Shown here: piece after piece, positions 16,891 through 25,590 of the stretch
How the letters are laid out: the number at the start of each line of letters is the position of its first letter
How positions within the stretch are numbered: position 1 is the stretch's first letter
Assembly: GCF_002897295.1 (NCBI RefSeq)
Contig: NZ_BEXF01000008.1
Location: forward strand, 62,001-126,000
DNA: 64,000 nt
Direction of reading: 5' to 3'
Source: Brevibacillus reuszeri
Lineage (GTDB): Bacteria; Bacillota; Bacilli; Brevibacillales; Brevibacillaceae
Program-made: the position numbers and the translations under genes
The notes under the pieces: model-generated
Seen by the model: the letters and a program-made list of their open reading frames with translations, nothing else
Database searches by the model: none
What the model was told of the DNA's origin: nothing

Positions 16891-17855
16891 AGCAAAAATT
16901 GCGCAAGTTGGCCAAACACGAGCAGTACGCTGTCCCGTACGACCCGGCGCAGATGAATCGGATGAGGATAACGATTCATAAGCGGTTGCAAAGCAATCGG
17001 AAGCCATTTCCTTTTGTAGTAGCGCCGATAATTGTGGTGGTGCTGATCGTTGTCTTTTTGAGCGGTAGTCTGGAACATTTTCGGGCAGGCGTAGGCACGG
17101 GTAAAAATATCGAGGGAGAGGATAATCGGGTCATCGAATATACACCAGCTCCAGTCATTAGTGAGCGTTTAGCTAAAACGATCAATGTGATGACGTCTTA
17201 TTATGACATTGAGATCAAGAAGACAGCACCCTCTCAACTGGCAGATGTGTTTTTACGTGCAGATGAAGCTTATGAAGTGGAGACGAATAAAGGGAAGCTG
17301 CAAGTAGTCATTTTTCCCGAGAATTTTGACGCGGAACAAATCGAGCTGGATGAAGATCTCACGACATCGGGAAATATTACATACACCTTCACAGGAACGG
17401 AGCTTAAGGAAGAGCTGTTGCCGCTCCGAGCTAAAGGACCTACCTATGTGTACACGAAAAGCAACCTGCTATTTGCTATGAATAACAGTTCTATGCTTGG
17501 GATCATTCGTTACTCAATTGATCTCCATGAGGTTCATTCAGACATACTAACTAGCTTCGGATTAAATCGGGATGAGTACGACATTTATCGGCAAATAGGG
17601 AAAAAGGACATGGACGGATGGAGTGAAAAGCAGTTAAAAGATATTGCGATCATAGCTTTAAGACCACATGAACTAGAAAAAGGCGACCTAATGCCTGCGA
17701 TCTTTTTTAAAAAAGGAGAGCCGATCGCAAGCATTATTTATCAAAAGGCAAATGGGGTAAATAAGCTCAGACAATACCGCTGGGATCAAGCTACAGAGGC
17801 GTGGATACTCGAGCAAAACAAGAGTATTCAAGGCAAGAAGCGAAAGCGCGAATGA
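16881..17855 (+). CDS. Probable anti-sigma factor, single-pass membrane protein
   Basis: A 324-residue protein overlapping the ECF sigma gene, the usual place for the cognate anti-sigma factor. The N-terminal about 45 residues are cytoplasmic and charged, followed by one transmembrane helix (about 49-64, FVVAPIIVVVLIVVFL) and a large outer domain of about 250 residues. The outer domain has no family I can name with certainty; it resembles extracytoplasmic DUF4367-type domains in tone. No HCC zinc motif is seen in the N-terminal region, so it is not a typical ZAS-type anti-sigma. The role is inferred from context. Confidence 0.72.
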   Translation: MDLEQKLRKLAKHEQYAVPYDPAQMNRMRITIHKRLQSNRKPFPFVVAPIIVVVLIVVFLSGSLEHFRAGVGTGKNIEGEDNRVIEYTPAPVISERLAKTINVMTSYYDIEIKKTAPSQLADVFLRADEAYEVETNKGKLQVVIFPENFDAEQIELDEDLTTSGNITYTFTGTELKEELLPLRAKGPTYVYTKSNLLFAMNNSSMLGIIRYSIDLHEVHSDILTSFGLNRDEYDIYRQIGKKDMDGWSEKQLKDIAIIALRPHELEKGDLMPAIFFKKGEPIASIIYQKANGVNKLRQYRWDQATEAWILEQNKSIQGKKRKRE

Positions 17856-17981
17856 GGAGGAAAGTGCCGTTCTAACTGCTATGGGATAAGCCTCTTGTTC
17901 CCAAGAAAGGTCTGCTGGTGTAAACTAACTTTGTGATGATAGTAAGAAAGCACTTTCATGATGGAAAGGATGTACGTTCCC

Positions 17982-18920
17982 ATGGCATCACCTTACGTGA
18001 CGTTCAATCGCGAGCAGTGGAGAGCACTGCGGGCTTCCACGCCGTTGACCATATCGGATGAAGAGCTTGCTTGTTTACAAGGGTTGAATGAAAATGTTTC
18101 GATGACTGAAGTGGCGGAGATTTACCTTCCTTTGTCGCGTTTGCTCAATCTGTATGTGGGTGGTACCCAGGAGCTGTATCAGGCTACGCATACGTTTCTC
18201 GGCAATCAGGATGGCAAGGTACCGTTTATTATCGGGATTGCAGGTAGTGTAGCAGTTGGGAAAAGCACAACAGCCCGGATTTTGCAGACGCTGCTCTCAA
18301 GGTGGCCGAATCATCCCAAGGTGGATTTGGTCACAACTGACGGATTCCTCTATCCAAACCGTGTGCTGGAGGAGCGGGGAATCATGAAGCGCAAAGGTTT
18401 CCCCGAGAGCTATGATTTACGCAGATTCATCACCTTTTTAGCAGATGTAAAATCAGGTCTGCCAGAAGTATCTGCACCCGTCTACTCCCATCTGGTTTAT
18501 GACATTGTGCCAGATGAATGGCAAACAGTACGTCAGCCTGATATTTTGATTGTTGAGGGCTTGAACGTTCTTCAGCCGCCACGTGGTGATGATAACGAGC
18601 CGCGCATTTCCGAAGTTATTGTATCGGATTTCTTTGATTTTACTATCTATGTTCATGCGGATGAAAAAGATATTTTGCAATGGTATGTAGAGCGCTTCAA
18701 GCTGCTGCGCCAGACCGCGTTCTCCAATCCCTCTTCCTATTTCCGCCGATATGCCAGCTTGTCTGATGAAGAAGCGACAGAGGTTGCGACTGGCATCTGG
18801 AATGAGATCAATGGAGCGAATTTGCGCAGTAACATTTTGCCGACAAGAGTTCGCGCCCAGCTGATTTTGGATAAGGGTCAGGATCATATGGTGCAGAGCG
18901 TGAAGCTGCGTAAGCTGTAG
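17982..18920 (+). CDS. coaA: Pantothenate kinase, type I
   Basis: A P-loop kinase that phosphorylates pantothenate, the first step of coenzyme A synthesis. Walker A is [15 protein letters not shown], with further motifs [16 protein letters not shown] and VEGLNVLQ of the bacterial CoaA family. Four in-frame ATG codons occur (17958, 17961, 17970, 17982); 17982 is chosen because GGAAAGGATG lies nine bases upstream, giving 312 residues, close to the family length. A start at 17958 would give 320. Monocistronic or coupled loosely to the DUF523 gene, 29 bases downstream. Confidence 0.95.
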   Translation: MASPYVTFNREQWRALRASTPLTISDEELACLQGLNENVSMTEVAEIYLPLSRLLNLYVGGTQELYQATHTFLGNQDGKVPFIIGIAGSVAVGKSTTARILQTLLSRWPNHPKVDLVTTDGFLYPNRVLEERGIMKRKGFPESYDLRRFITFLADVKSGLPEVSAPVYSHLVYDIVPDEWQTVRQPDILIVEGLNVLQPPRGDDNEPRISEVIVSDFFDFTIYVHADEKDILQWYVERFKLLRQTAFSNPSSYFRRYASLSDEEATEVATGIWNEINGANLRSNILPTRVRAQLILDKGQDHMVQSVKLRKL

Positions 18921-18949
18921 ATACCGGAAACGGAAGTGGAGGATTTTCC

Positions 18950-19390
18950 ATGAAGATGATCAGTGCCTGTTTGATCGGTTGTGAGTGTCGTTATGATCAA
19001 AAATCGTGTCTGGATGAAGACCTGGAACAGCTTTTGCGAGAGGGAAAGGTCATTCCAGTATGCCCAGAGCAGCTTGGAGGATTGCCAACTCCACGGCCAC
19101 CTGCCGAAATTATTGGGGGCGATGGCTTTGATGTTCTGGATGGGCGTGCACGCATTGTTGATCAAACAGGTAATGATGTGACGGATGAGTTCCTCGCAGG
19201 AGCGCAGCAGGCACTGAAGCTGGCAAAAACAGTCGGGGCAACCTCTGCGATTCTAAAGGAAAACAGTCCGTCCTGTGGAAGCTCATTTGTGTACGATGGC
19301 AGTTTTTCCGGGAAAAAGGTGCCTGGGGTCGGTTTGACAGCAGCTTTGTTCAAGCGAAACGGGATAGAGGTTCGATCCGAGGTTAAATAG
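18950..19390 (+). CDS. DUF523 family protein
   Basis: A 146-residue cysteine-containing protein recognised by SACLIGCECRYD at the N-terminus, VCPEQLGGLPTPRPPAEI in the middle and LKENSPSCGSSFVYDG late, the DUF523 pattern. The conserved cysteines suggest a metal or iron-sulfur site, but the biochemical role is not established. ATG at 18950 follows GGAGG. It probably shares a transcript with coaA. Confidence 0.88.
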   Translation: MKMISACLIGCECRYDQKSCLDEDLEQLLREGKVIPVCPEQLGGLPTPRPPAEIIGGDGFDVLDGRARIVDQTGNDVTDEFLAGAQQALKLAKTVGATSAILKENSPSCGSSFVYDGSFSGKKVPGVGLTAALFKRNGIEVRSEVK

Positions 19391-19443
19391 GCTGGAAATA
19401 TAAGGATGAGGGCGTATTGAACCGCAGTGGATCATACGTCCTC

Positions 19444-19968
19444 TTACAGTTTGGCTATGTAATAGGTGACGTTTTCTGTTGTTTGTCTAATTTCCAGCCA
19501 TGTCTGCCAAATAGATAAGAGATAATAGCTACATGCGACAAAGGCGAGCGCATGCAGAGCATTTTCCAGTGAGTGTTTGCGTAAAATCAACCAGCATAGC
19601 ATGATATAGAGCAGGATCATGAATGAGAAGACTAGCCTGCTTTCTTTTCCTGCGAGTGAGTGGATTTCCTGTTTCAAGTGAGTAAGTGTAAACTGGTTCT
19701 CTTCGTCCATTTGTACACGATCCAGCTTTTTTTCTGAAGTAACAAAGCTATAATATTCCACATCGCTTCCAGTGACCTTCGTTTCCTCTTCCACTTTGTA
19801 CATGACACCAGATAACATTGCTTTTTCCGAATAGAAATCATCTGTAAAAATGCGATGTTGATTTTCAAAGGTTATCCAGATAAAAAAAGAGGTAACAAAA
19901 AGGAACACGACTACAGCCAGCTGACCAAATATTTTTGGTTCTACCTCCACATAGATGAGACGTTGCAT
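19444..19968 (-). CDS. Hypothetical membrane protein with extracytoplasmic loop
   Basis: Start at ATG 19968 behind AAAGGAC gives 174 residues. One hydrophobic segment lies near residues 12-31 (LAVVVFLFVTSFFIWITF), then a mainly polar region of about 75 residues, then two or three more hydrophobic segments (FSFMILLYIMLCWLIL and HALAFVACSYYLLSIW). No family recognised. It is convergent with the DUF523 gene and lies downstream of the BCCT gene on the same strand, separated by that gene's terminator. Confidence 0.6.
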   Translation of the reverse strand: MQRLIYVEVEPKIFGQLAVVVFLFVTSFFIWITFENQHRIFTDDFYSEKAMLSGVMYKVEEETKVTGSDVEYYSFVTSEKKLDRVQMDEENQFTLTHLKQEIHSLAGKESRLVFSFMILLYIMLCWLILRKHSLENALHALAFVACSYYLLSIWQTWLEIRQTTENVTYYIAKL

Positions 19969-20008
19969 GCTACCAAGTCCTTTCAGTTTTTTACATATAA
20001 TACCATAT

Positions 20009-20054
20009 AAAAAGACCTTGAATGAAGCTGAATTCACTTCGCCCAAGGTCTTTT
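20009..20054 (-). terminator. Terminator of the BCCT transporter gene
   Basis: On the minus strand AAAGACCTTG and CAAGGTCTTT (20011-20020, 20044-20053) pair perfectly, with inner GAAG/CTTC pairing and a following T-rich end. Confidence 0.85.
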
Positions 20055-20076
20055 CGTTTCGCTCTAAGGATTCCGC

Positions 20077-21600
20077 TTATAGCTCTTTTAGCAGCCGCTC
20101 CAGCTTTCTTTGCTGGTCCTTTCGCTTCTTTTTCGCCAACCGATCTTCTTCACTCAGCGCTCGTAACAGTGAGTAGCACATCAATACCATAATGACGGCA
20201 AAGGGGAGCGCGGCAACGATAGATGCCGTTTGCAAGCCTTCTAACCCACCACTTAAGAGCAGGACAACGGCGATGGTTGACTGGAGGATGCCCCACGTTA
20301 TTTTCACACGATTGGACGGGTCCAAATTTCCATCGGAGGAGAGCATGCCGAGCACAAAAATGGCTGAGTCTGCTGAAGTGATAAAGAACGTGATAATCAA
20401 CAGAGTAGCCACGACAGCGAGGATGAATCCCATTGGCAATTGTTCCAGTGCGAGAAATAATGCAGTTGAAATGTCACTTTGTACAGCTTTTCCAATGGGA
20501 GCCTGATCAAAAATCTCCAAATGAAGAGCTGTCCCCCCAAAGACTGAGAACCAGATAAAGCTTAGTAAACTGGGGACGAGCATCACGCAAATGACGAATT
20601 CCTTGATTGTTCGACCTTTGGAGACGCGTGCGATAAACATGCCGACAAATGGGGCCCAAGCAATCCACCAAGACCAGTAGAACAATGTCCAGTTGGCTAC
20701 CCAATTGCCTTGTGTAAAAGGAGTAAGCCGCAAGCTCATCGAGATGAGATTATTCAAATAGCTACCCAGTGTGCTAGTGAATGTGTCAAATAAAAACGAG
20801 GTTGGGCCTAAAACTAAGGTAAGAAATAAAAGACCCATAGCAAGAACAAGATTCGTATTGCTGAGAAACTTGATCCCCTTATCAAGCCCCGTCGTAGCGG
20901 ATAAAAGGAAAAGCACAGTGATGATCGCAATAATGACGATTTGCACGATGGCATTGGAGGGAAGTCCAAACAGATGGGACAAGCCTCCGTTAATCTGAAG
21001 TGTTCCAAGACCGAGAGAGGTAGCTACGCCAAAAGCAGTGGCAATGACCGCTAGAATATCGATTGCTTTGCCAATAGGCCCATTCGTCCGCTCTCCCAGC
21101 AAGGGAGCAAAAGTAGAGGAAATCAAGCCTTTTGATCCTTTGCGAAATTGAAAATAAGCAAGGCATAGTGCGATGACGGCATAAATGCCCCATGGATGGA
21201 GACCCCAATGAAAAAAAGCGTAGCGCAGGGCGGTTTGAGCGGCTTCTGTTGTTTGCCCAGTTACTCCTGCCGGTGGAGAGAAGTAGTGGGAAACAGGCTC
21301 TGCTACACCCCAAAAGACAAGACCAATCCCCATCCCGGCACTAAACAGCATCGCAAACCAGGTAGGAAGGGAATATTCTGGCTCGTCATCGTCTTCACCT
21401 AAAGGGATCTGGCCATATCTGCTAAACGCCAGAAAAATACAGAAAAGCAAAAAGCCAAAGGTGACGATCAAGTAGAACCAGCCAAAATTTGTCGTAGTCA
21501 TGTGTAGCACTTGGGTTGCTGCTTTTGCGAAAAGGTCAGGAGAAAAAACGCCGAACAATACGATAATGAGTACAATCACTAATGAAATAAGAAACGTCAT
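20077..21600 (-). CDS. BCCT-family betaine/choline/carnitine transporter
   Basis: Start at ATG 21600, six bases after GGAGG, gives 507 residues; an 86-residue upstream extension in the open frame lacks a ribosome site. Twelve membrane helices. The tryptophan box YWSWWIAWAPFVGMFIARVSKGR and the glycine-rich helix SAGMGIGLVFWGVAEP are diagnostic of the BCCT family (OpuD, BetP). Glycine in GMGIGL fits sodium-coupled members. The C-terminal tail is very basic (KKKRKDQQRKLERLL), as in osmoregulated BetP, where such a tail senses potassium. Probably osmolyte uptake. Confidence 0.92.
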   Translation of the reverse strand: MTFLISLVIVLIIVLFGVFSPDLFAKAATQVLHMTTTNFGWFYLIVTFGFLLFCIFLAFSRYGQIPLGEDDDEPEYSLPTWFAMLFSAGMGIGLVFWGVAEPVSHYFSPPAGVTGQTTEAAQTALRYAFFHWGLHPWGIYAVIALCLAYFQFRKGSKGLISSTFAPLLGERTNGPIGKAIDILAVIATAFGVATSLGLGTLQINGGLSHLFGLPSNAIVQIVIIAIITVLFLLSATTGLDKGIKFLSNTNLVLAMGLLFLTLVLGPTSFLFDTFTSTLGSYLNNLISMSLRLTPFTQGNWVANWTLFYWSWWIAWAPFVGMFIARVSKGRTIKEFVICVMLVPSLLSFIWFSVFGGTALHLEIFDQAPIGKAVQSDISTALFLALEQLPMGFILAVVATLLIITFFITSADSAIFVLGMLSSDGNLDPSNRVKITWGILQSTIAVVLLLSGGLEGLQTASIVAALPFAVIMVLMCYSLLRALSEEDRLAKKKRKDQQRKLERLLKEL

Positions 21601-21736
21601 TTCATTCCTCCAAGATGTTAGGACATTCAACGATGATAATAGTTTATAGTCCCGCGTGATTTCCGAAATTATTCCATGTGGAGGGCATGAAATCGAACAG
21701 AGAGTGATCTGGAAACAGCTGTGACCAACCGTCTGT

Positions 21737-22606
21737 TTATGAAAACGTCTCGATAAAGCGTTTGGCCGCTTTGGAGAGATGACGTCCAGATTGCCAGACG
21801 ACAGCTGCAGAGGAGTAGATCGAGGTTCCTTCCAGCGCGATCCCGCGAATTTGTTCACTTTTATGTCTTTCCCAGGCGGAATGTGGAACGATGGATGAGC
21901 CGACGGAGGCTGCTACCATGCTGACAATCAGCGAAATATCGGGACATTCGCAGATGACATGAGGCTCTACGCCGAGACGTGAAAACTCTTTGACGATCAG
22001 ATCGTATATGCCAAGACCAGGAGTACTGGGCATGATCAGAGGGAGCTGGGCAATTTCACTCATATGTATCCGCTCGTGAGAAGCATAGGGCGAGCTGGCG
22101 GGTACGATCAGAACGAATGGCTCTTCCTCCAGTGGAATCATCATGCAGTTGTTCAAGGAATGAGGCAAGCGGACGATAGCGACCTCGATTGTTCGCCTCT
22201 CCAGCCATTGATTGAGTAACTGTGTGTCACCTTTCCACACTTTGTACGTAATCAATGGGTATTTTTGTTCAAACAGGCGAATCTGTTCGGGGAGTCGGTA
22301 GGCGGACAAAGCACTTACGCCGATGGACAAGGTCCCGCGAAGCCCTTCGCCTGTTTCTTTTACTTCTGAGAGAGCTTCCTCCATCTGATGAACGATATTC
22401 AGTGCTTGGCGGTACAGAGTGTGTCCTGCTTCGGTGAGCTCCATGCGTTTTCCAGAGCGCTCCATGAGAATAACGCCCAATTCGTCCTCCATCTGCTTGA
22501 GCTGCTGGCTCAAAGGGGGCTGGGCAATATTTAAACGTTTGGCGGCACTTGTAATTTGGCCTTCCTCAGCGATAGCAATAAAGTACCGCAGCTGGCGAAT
22601 ATCCAT
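21737..22606 (-). CDS. LysR-family transcriptional regulator
   Basis: A 289-residue LTTR with an N-terminal winged helix (MDIRQLRYFIAIAEEGQITSAAKRLNIAQPPLSQQLKQ) and a two-lobed effector domain from about residue 90. It is transcribed divergently from the purine permease across a 145-base gap containing matched inverted repeats, so regulation of that permease and of itself is likely. The effector is unknown; a purine or its breakdown product is a guess from context. Confidence 0.92.
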   Translation of the reverse strand: MDIRQLRYFIAIAEEGQITSAAKRLNIAQPPLSQQLKQMEDELGVILMERSGKRMELTEAGHTLYRQALNIVHQMEEALSEVKETGEGLRGTLSIGVSALSAYRLPEQIRLFEQKYPLITYKVWKGDTQLLNQWLERRTIEVAIVRLPHSLNNCMMIPLEEEPFVLIVPASSPYASHERIHMSEIAQLPLIMPSTPGLGIYDLIVKEFSRLGVEPHVICECPDISLIVSMVAASVGSSIVPHSAWERHKSEQIRGIALEGTSIYSSAAVVWQSGRHLSKAAKRFIETFS

Positions 22607-22634
22607 GTAGGCTTCCTACCTTCCTTTTACAATC

Positions 22635-22681
22635 CATATGAAAAACATATGAAAGACAGATTAACTGGATATTTTTCATAT
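22635..22681. promoter_or_regulatory. Candidate LysR operator between regulator and purine permease
   Basis: ATATGAAAAA (22636-22645) and TTTTTCATAT (22672-22681) form a perfect ten-base inverted repeat, and CATATG occurs twice in 22635-22651. Position between divergent genes fits a LysR site. No purine riboswitch was found. Confidence 0.45.
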
Positions 22682-22751
22682 TGATCTGGCTATGATAGCA
22701 TAATTTTCACAGGAATTCATGAAACATGCATAAGGAAAGAAGGGAATATAC

Positions 22752-24044
22752 GTGCGTACGTGGCTGGATAAGATATTTCACCTGCGCGCTTGCGACACGA
22801 CGTTTCAACGGGAAATCATCGCTGGCTTCATCGGCTTTGTCACCATTGTCTACATTGTTGCCGTAAACGCTTCGATATTACAGGATGCAGGTATTCCGAT
22901 GGAAGCAGGCATTCTTGCTACCGTTTTGACTGCATTCATTGGCTCACTTCTCATGGCTTTTTGGGCGAATGCTCCCATTATTTTAGTCCCCGGTATGGGA
23001 ATCAATGCGTTGTTTACGTACACGCTTTGCCATTCGATGGGTCTTAGCTGGCAAGAGGCCCTGGCAGCTGTTTTTGTTTCAGGACTGATTTTTACGGTCA
23101 TCGCCTTTACCCGAGCTGCGACAGTCTTGTCCAATGCGATTCCTTCCTCGCTGAAAGAAGCGATCACAGTGGGGATTGGGTTGTTTTTGACGTTTATCGG
23201 GTTGCAAAAGGGTGGTCTGATCGTAACCAACCCTTCGACCTTTGTGGCCTTGGGTGATTTATCAAGCCCGCATGTCATCGTGACGCTGGTCACACTCGTT
23301 TTGACGCTGATCTTGTTTGTTCGCGGTGTGCCAGGCAACTTTTTGATCGGGATAGCAGCAGGGACCGGTCTTGGCATTCTGCTCGGGATTGTTGAGCCGG
23401 GAGCTGGCAGCTCGTTTTCTTTTGCGGAATACAGTCATGTATTTGCTGGAATGTCTTTTTCCGGGATTTGGACATTGCCGTTTTGGATTGCCACTTTTTC
23501 ACTTGCCATGGTGATCGTGTTTGAAAACATCGGGTTGATTCATGGGCATACTGCCATGTTTGGTCAGCCGCAAAAATTTCGCCGCTCCCTGCAAGCAAAT
23601 GCCCTGTCAGCAGCTATCTCGGGAATTATGGGCACAAGTCCAACCGTTTCCACAGTTGAGACCGCAGCTGGTATTACAGCAGGTGGACGTACGGGACTGA
23701 CGACACTTGTAACGGGAACGCTGCTTCTTTTGTCGCTTGGTCTTATTCCAGTCGTCAAAATGATTCCGGACGGCGCAGTGGCACCTGTACTGATTATCAT
23801 CGGGGCTCTCATGCTGCAAAACGTGCAAAACATCAATCTGAAGGACTTCTCAGAAGGGTTCCCAGCCTTTTTGATCATCGCGATCATTCCGTTGTCGTAC
23901 AGTATTGTGGATGGAATTGCCTTTGGTTTTGTGGCGTATCCGTTGTTGAAGCTGGCGCTCGGAAAACGACGGGAAGTACCAGCGCTGTTGTACGTGATCG
24001 CAGGACTGTTTTTACTTAACTTGATGCTACCGATATTCACGTAA
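22752..24044 (+). CDS. NCS2/AzgA-type guanine-hypoxanthine (purine) permease
   Basis: A 430-residue integral membrane protein with about 12-14 helices. The N-terminus (FQREIIAGFIGFVTIVYIVAVN), the VPGMGINALFTYT motif and the signature NALSAAISGIMGTSPTVSTVETAAGI identify the AzgA/PbuG/PbuO group, proton symporters of guanine, hypoxanthine or adenine. GTG start at 22752 follows AAGAAGGGA. Divergent LysR gene. PbuG in B. subtilis is riboswitch-controlled; here LysR control seems to replace it (inference). Confidence 0.92.
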   Translation: MRTWLDKIFHLRACDTTFQREIIAGFIGFVTIVYIVAVNASILQDAGIPMEAGILATVLTAFIGSLLMAFWANAPIILVPGMGINALFTYTLCHSMGLSWQEALAAVFVSGLIFTVIAFTRAATVLSNAIPSSLKEAITVGIGLFLTFIGLQKGGLIVTNPSTFVALGDLSSPHVIVTLVTLVLTLILFVRGVPGNFLIGIAAGTGLGILLGIVEPGAGSSFSFAEYSHVFAGMSFSGIWTLPFWIATFSLAMVIVFENIGLIHGHTAMFGQPQKFRRSLQANALSAAISGIMGTSPTVSTVETAAGITAGGRTGLTTLVTGTLLLLSLGLIPVVKMIPDGAVAPVLIIIGALMLQNVQNINLKDFSEGFPAFLIIAIIPLSYSIVDGIAFGFVAYPLLKLALGKRREVPALLYVIAGLFLLNLMLPIFT

Positions 24045-24071
24045 AGAAAAATCCCCTCACCGTATGTGAAG

Positions 24072-24220
24072 TGCACCCCTTAGAATAGACATTGGATTAA
24101 GCCCCTGGTTTATCCGATGAATTCTAAGGGGTGTATTTTTTATGGTGAAAAAGGGACAGAAGTTTAGAAATTATCCGTATGATTTAAAAAAAGAAGACAT
24201 ACGACTACATATTGGGGTCT
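24072..24220 (+). mobile_element. Remnant of an IS3-family (IS150-like) insertion sequence, left end
   Basis: TGCACCCCTTAGAAT (24072-24086) and its near inverse ATTCTAAGGGGTGTA (24121-24135) form a long hairpin of the kind found at IS ends. A short orfA start follows at ATG 24142: MVKKGQKFRNYPYDLKKE, like the N-terminus of IS150-group OrfA (KKGQxFxxY). Homology stops after about 22 codons; from there the sequence runs into the 3' end of the opposite-strand binding-protein gene. No right end is visible. The hairpin, followed by T-run, may also end purine permease transcription. Confidence 0.6.
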
Positions 24221-24249
24221 TGACCAACAATGGTCGGGGGATTTTTGGT

Positions 24250-25241
24250 CTATTGCGCTTGTGTCAGCAGTTCCACAGCATCCTGCAATTGCAGCTCGAT
24301 GTCATGAGGGGTATAGCCGAGCCACATGTCCATGTTGATCTCGTATACATGGTTATTTTTCACTGCAGGGAGGTTCTTCCAGATAGCACTAGACTTGATC
24401 TCATTGTATCGGCCAGCGGCTTCCTCGCCTGGGAGTAGACTAACGAATACATAATCTGCAGCATAGTCCGGCAGTAGCTCCATAGAAATCGGTGCTGCCC
24501 AGAAGTTCGGGTCTTTATCGAGCTCCTTTTGAATCGCTGGCGGTGGTGTCAGTCCTAGCGCTTTATAAATCGTAAAGCCCATGTTTCGCGCCCCGTATAC
24601 GTAAAACTCCTTTGGATCGATACGATAAATGGCAACAGTTTTACCTTCGCCAATTTTTCCGAGAATCTGTTCTTTTGCTGTCGTCAATTTTTATCAAATT
24701 CAGCTTGCCAGGCGGCGGCTTCCTGCTGCTTGTTCAAGATGTCGCCAATCGCTTTCACATGACCGTACATGTCGTAATCCATCCATGGAAGATCAACAGT
24801 CGGAGCGATCTTGCTCAGCTTATCGTAAACGTCCTTATCAATATCGGCAGTGATGATTAGATCAGGCTGCAGGGACAAGATTTTTTCATAATTGATCGCT
24901 TCCAATGTTCCGACATCCTCAATGCCTTGAAACGCGGGACCTGTGTTTTCGAGCAAGTGACTTGCTGCTCCGATCGGCTTTACGCCAACGGACAGCATCT
25001 GGCTGGCATATTGCAGCGTCACGACTCTTTGCACAGAGACGGGAATTTGTGTTTCTCCGAAGGCAGTCTTGTATGTACGAGTGGTAGCAGTAAGATCAGT
25101 GGATGCCTTGTCAGTAGACGGAGGAGCTGTGTCGCTGTTGCCGGTTGGAGCTGAGCCTGATTGTGTTCCAGATGTTCCGCATGCTGCCAGAGAGAACGAG
25201 AGGAGCAAAATACTTGCAAAAACCAACCATTTTATTCTCAT
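24250..25241 (-). pseudogene. Iron-siderophore ABC transporter substrate-binding lipoprotein, frameshifted
   Basis: Read from ATG 25241 (GGAGGA upstream), the product has a lipobox (SLAACGTSG), the TRTYKTAFGETQIPVSVQRVV start of FecB/FhuD-type family 8 binding proteins and LPWMDYDMYGHVKAIGDIL, then stops after FDKN near 24684. The rest continues in another frame (TTAKEQILGKIGEGKTVAIYRIDP to the stop at 24250). Adding one A to the five-A run at about 24687-24691 would join the two parts into a normal protein of about 330 residues. It is thus a one-base deletion or a sequencing error. A Fur-like box lies upstream. No permease genes adjoin. Confidence 0.85.
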
Positions 25242-25313
25242 GATGATTCCTCCAGAACGTACAAAAGTATAGTAGTGAGGGAGACAGTCAAAAGCATGTT
25301 CCATGCACAATGA

Positions 25314-25334
25314 TGATAAAGATTATCATTATCA
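25314..25334 (-). promoter_or_regulatory. Fur-like box upstream of the siderophore-binding gene
   Basis: TGATAAAGATTATCATTATC and the next base give overlapping copies of the 7-1-7 TGATAAT/ATTATCA pattern of Bacillus Fur sites. It lies about 75 bases before the start codon. The rest of the 349-base gap 25242-25590 shows no other clear feature. Confidence 0.75.
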
Positions 25335-25590
25335 AAAAGATCCGTCAATGCTTTTTCACGAAAAGAGAAGGTTACATTTGGCAACAATTTTTTGCGGATC
25401 AATAATCTCTTCAGGCTAGGAGAGCTTTGATAGCCCTATCGAGTCATATGAAAAAAAAGATAGAGTCTTGAGGCCAGTGGTCGCTCCAGCAATAGGCGAA
25501 TGCTGCTATCGGGCTAGGGACTGACGATAAGTTGGGATTGGTTTGTTACATTTTATGGGGAAGAATTTTATCTTGAAGGAGAGTAAGCAT

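Noticed and set aside
22607..22751. Purine riboswitch before the purine permease
   Set aside because: No TATA-stem, P2 or P3 loop sequences of the purine aptamer were seen; the gap holds only LysR-like repeats.
24142..24438. 98-codon plus-strand frame read as one protein
   Set aside because: Only the first about 22 codons resemble IS3 OrfA. The rest is antisense to the siderophore-binding gene.
24684..24700. Programmed frameshift in the siderophore-binding gene
   Set aside because: There is no slippery heptamer with a following pseudoknot, and the family is not known to use one. Deletion or sequencing error is simpler.
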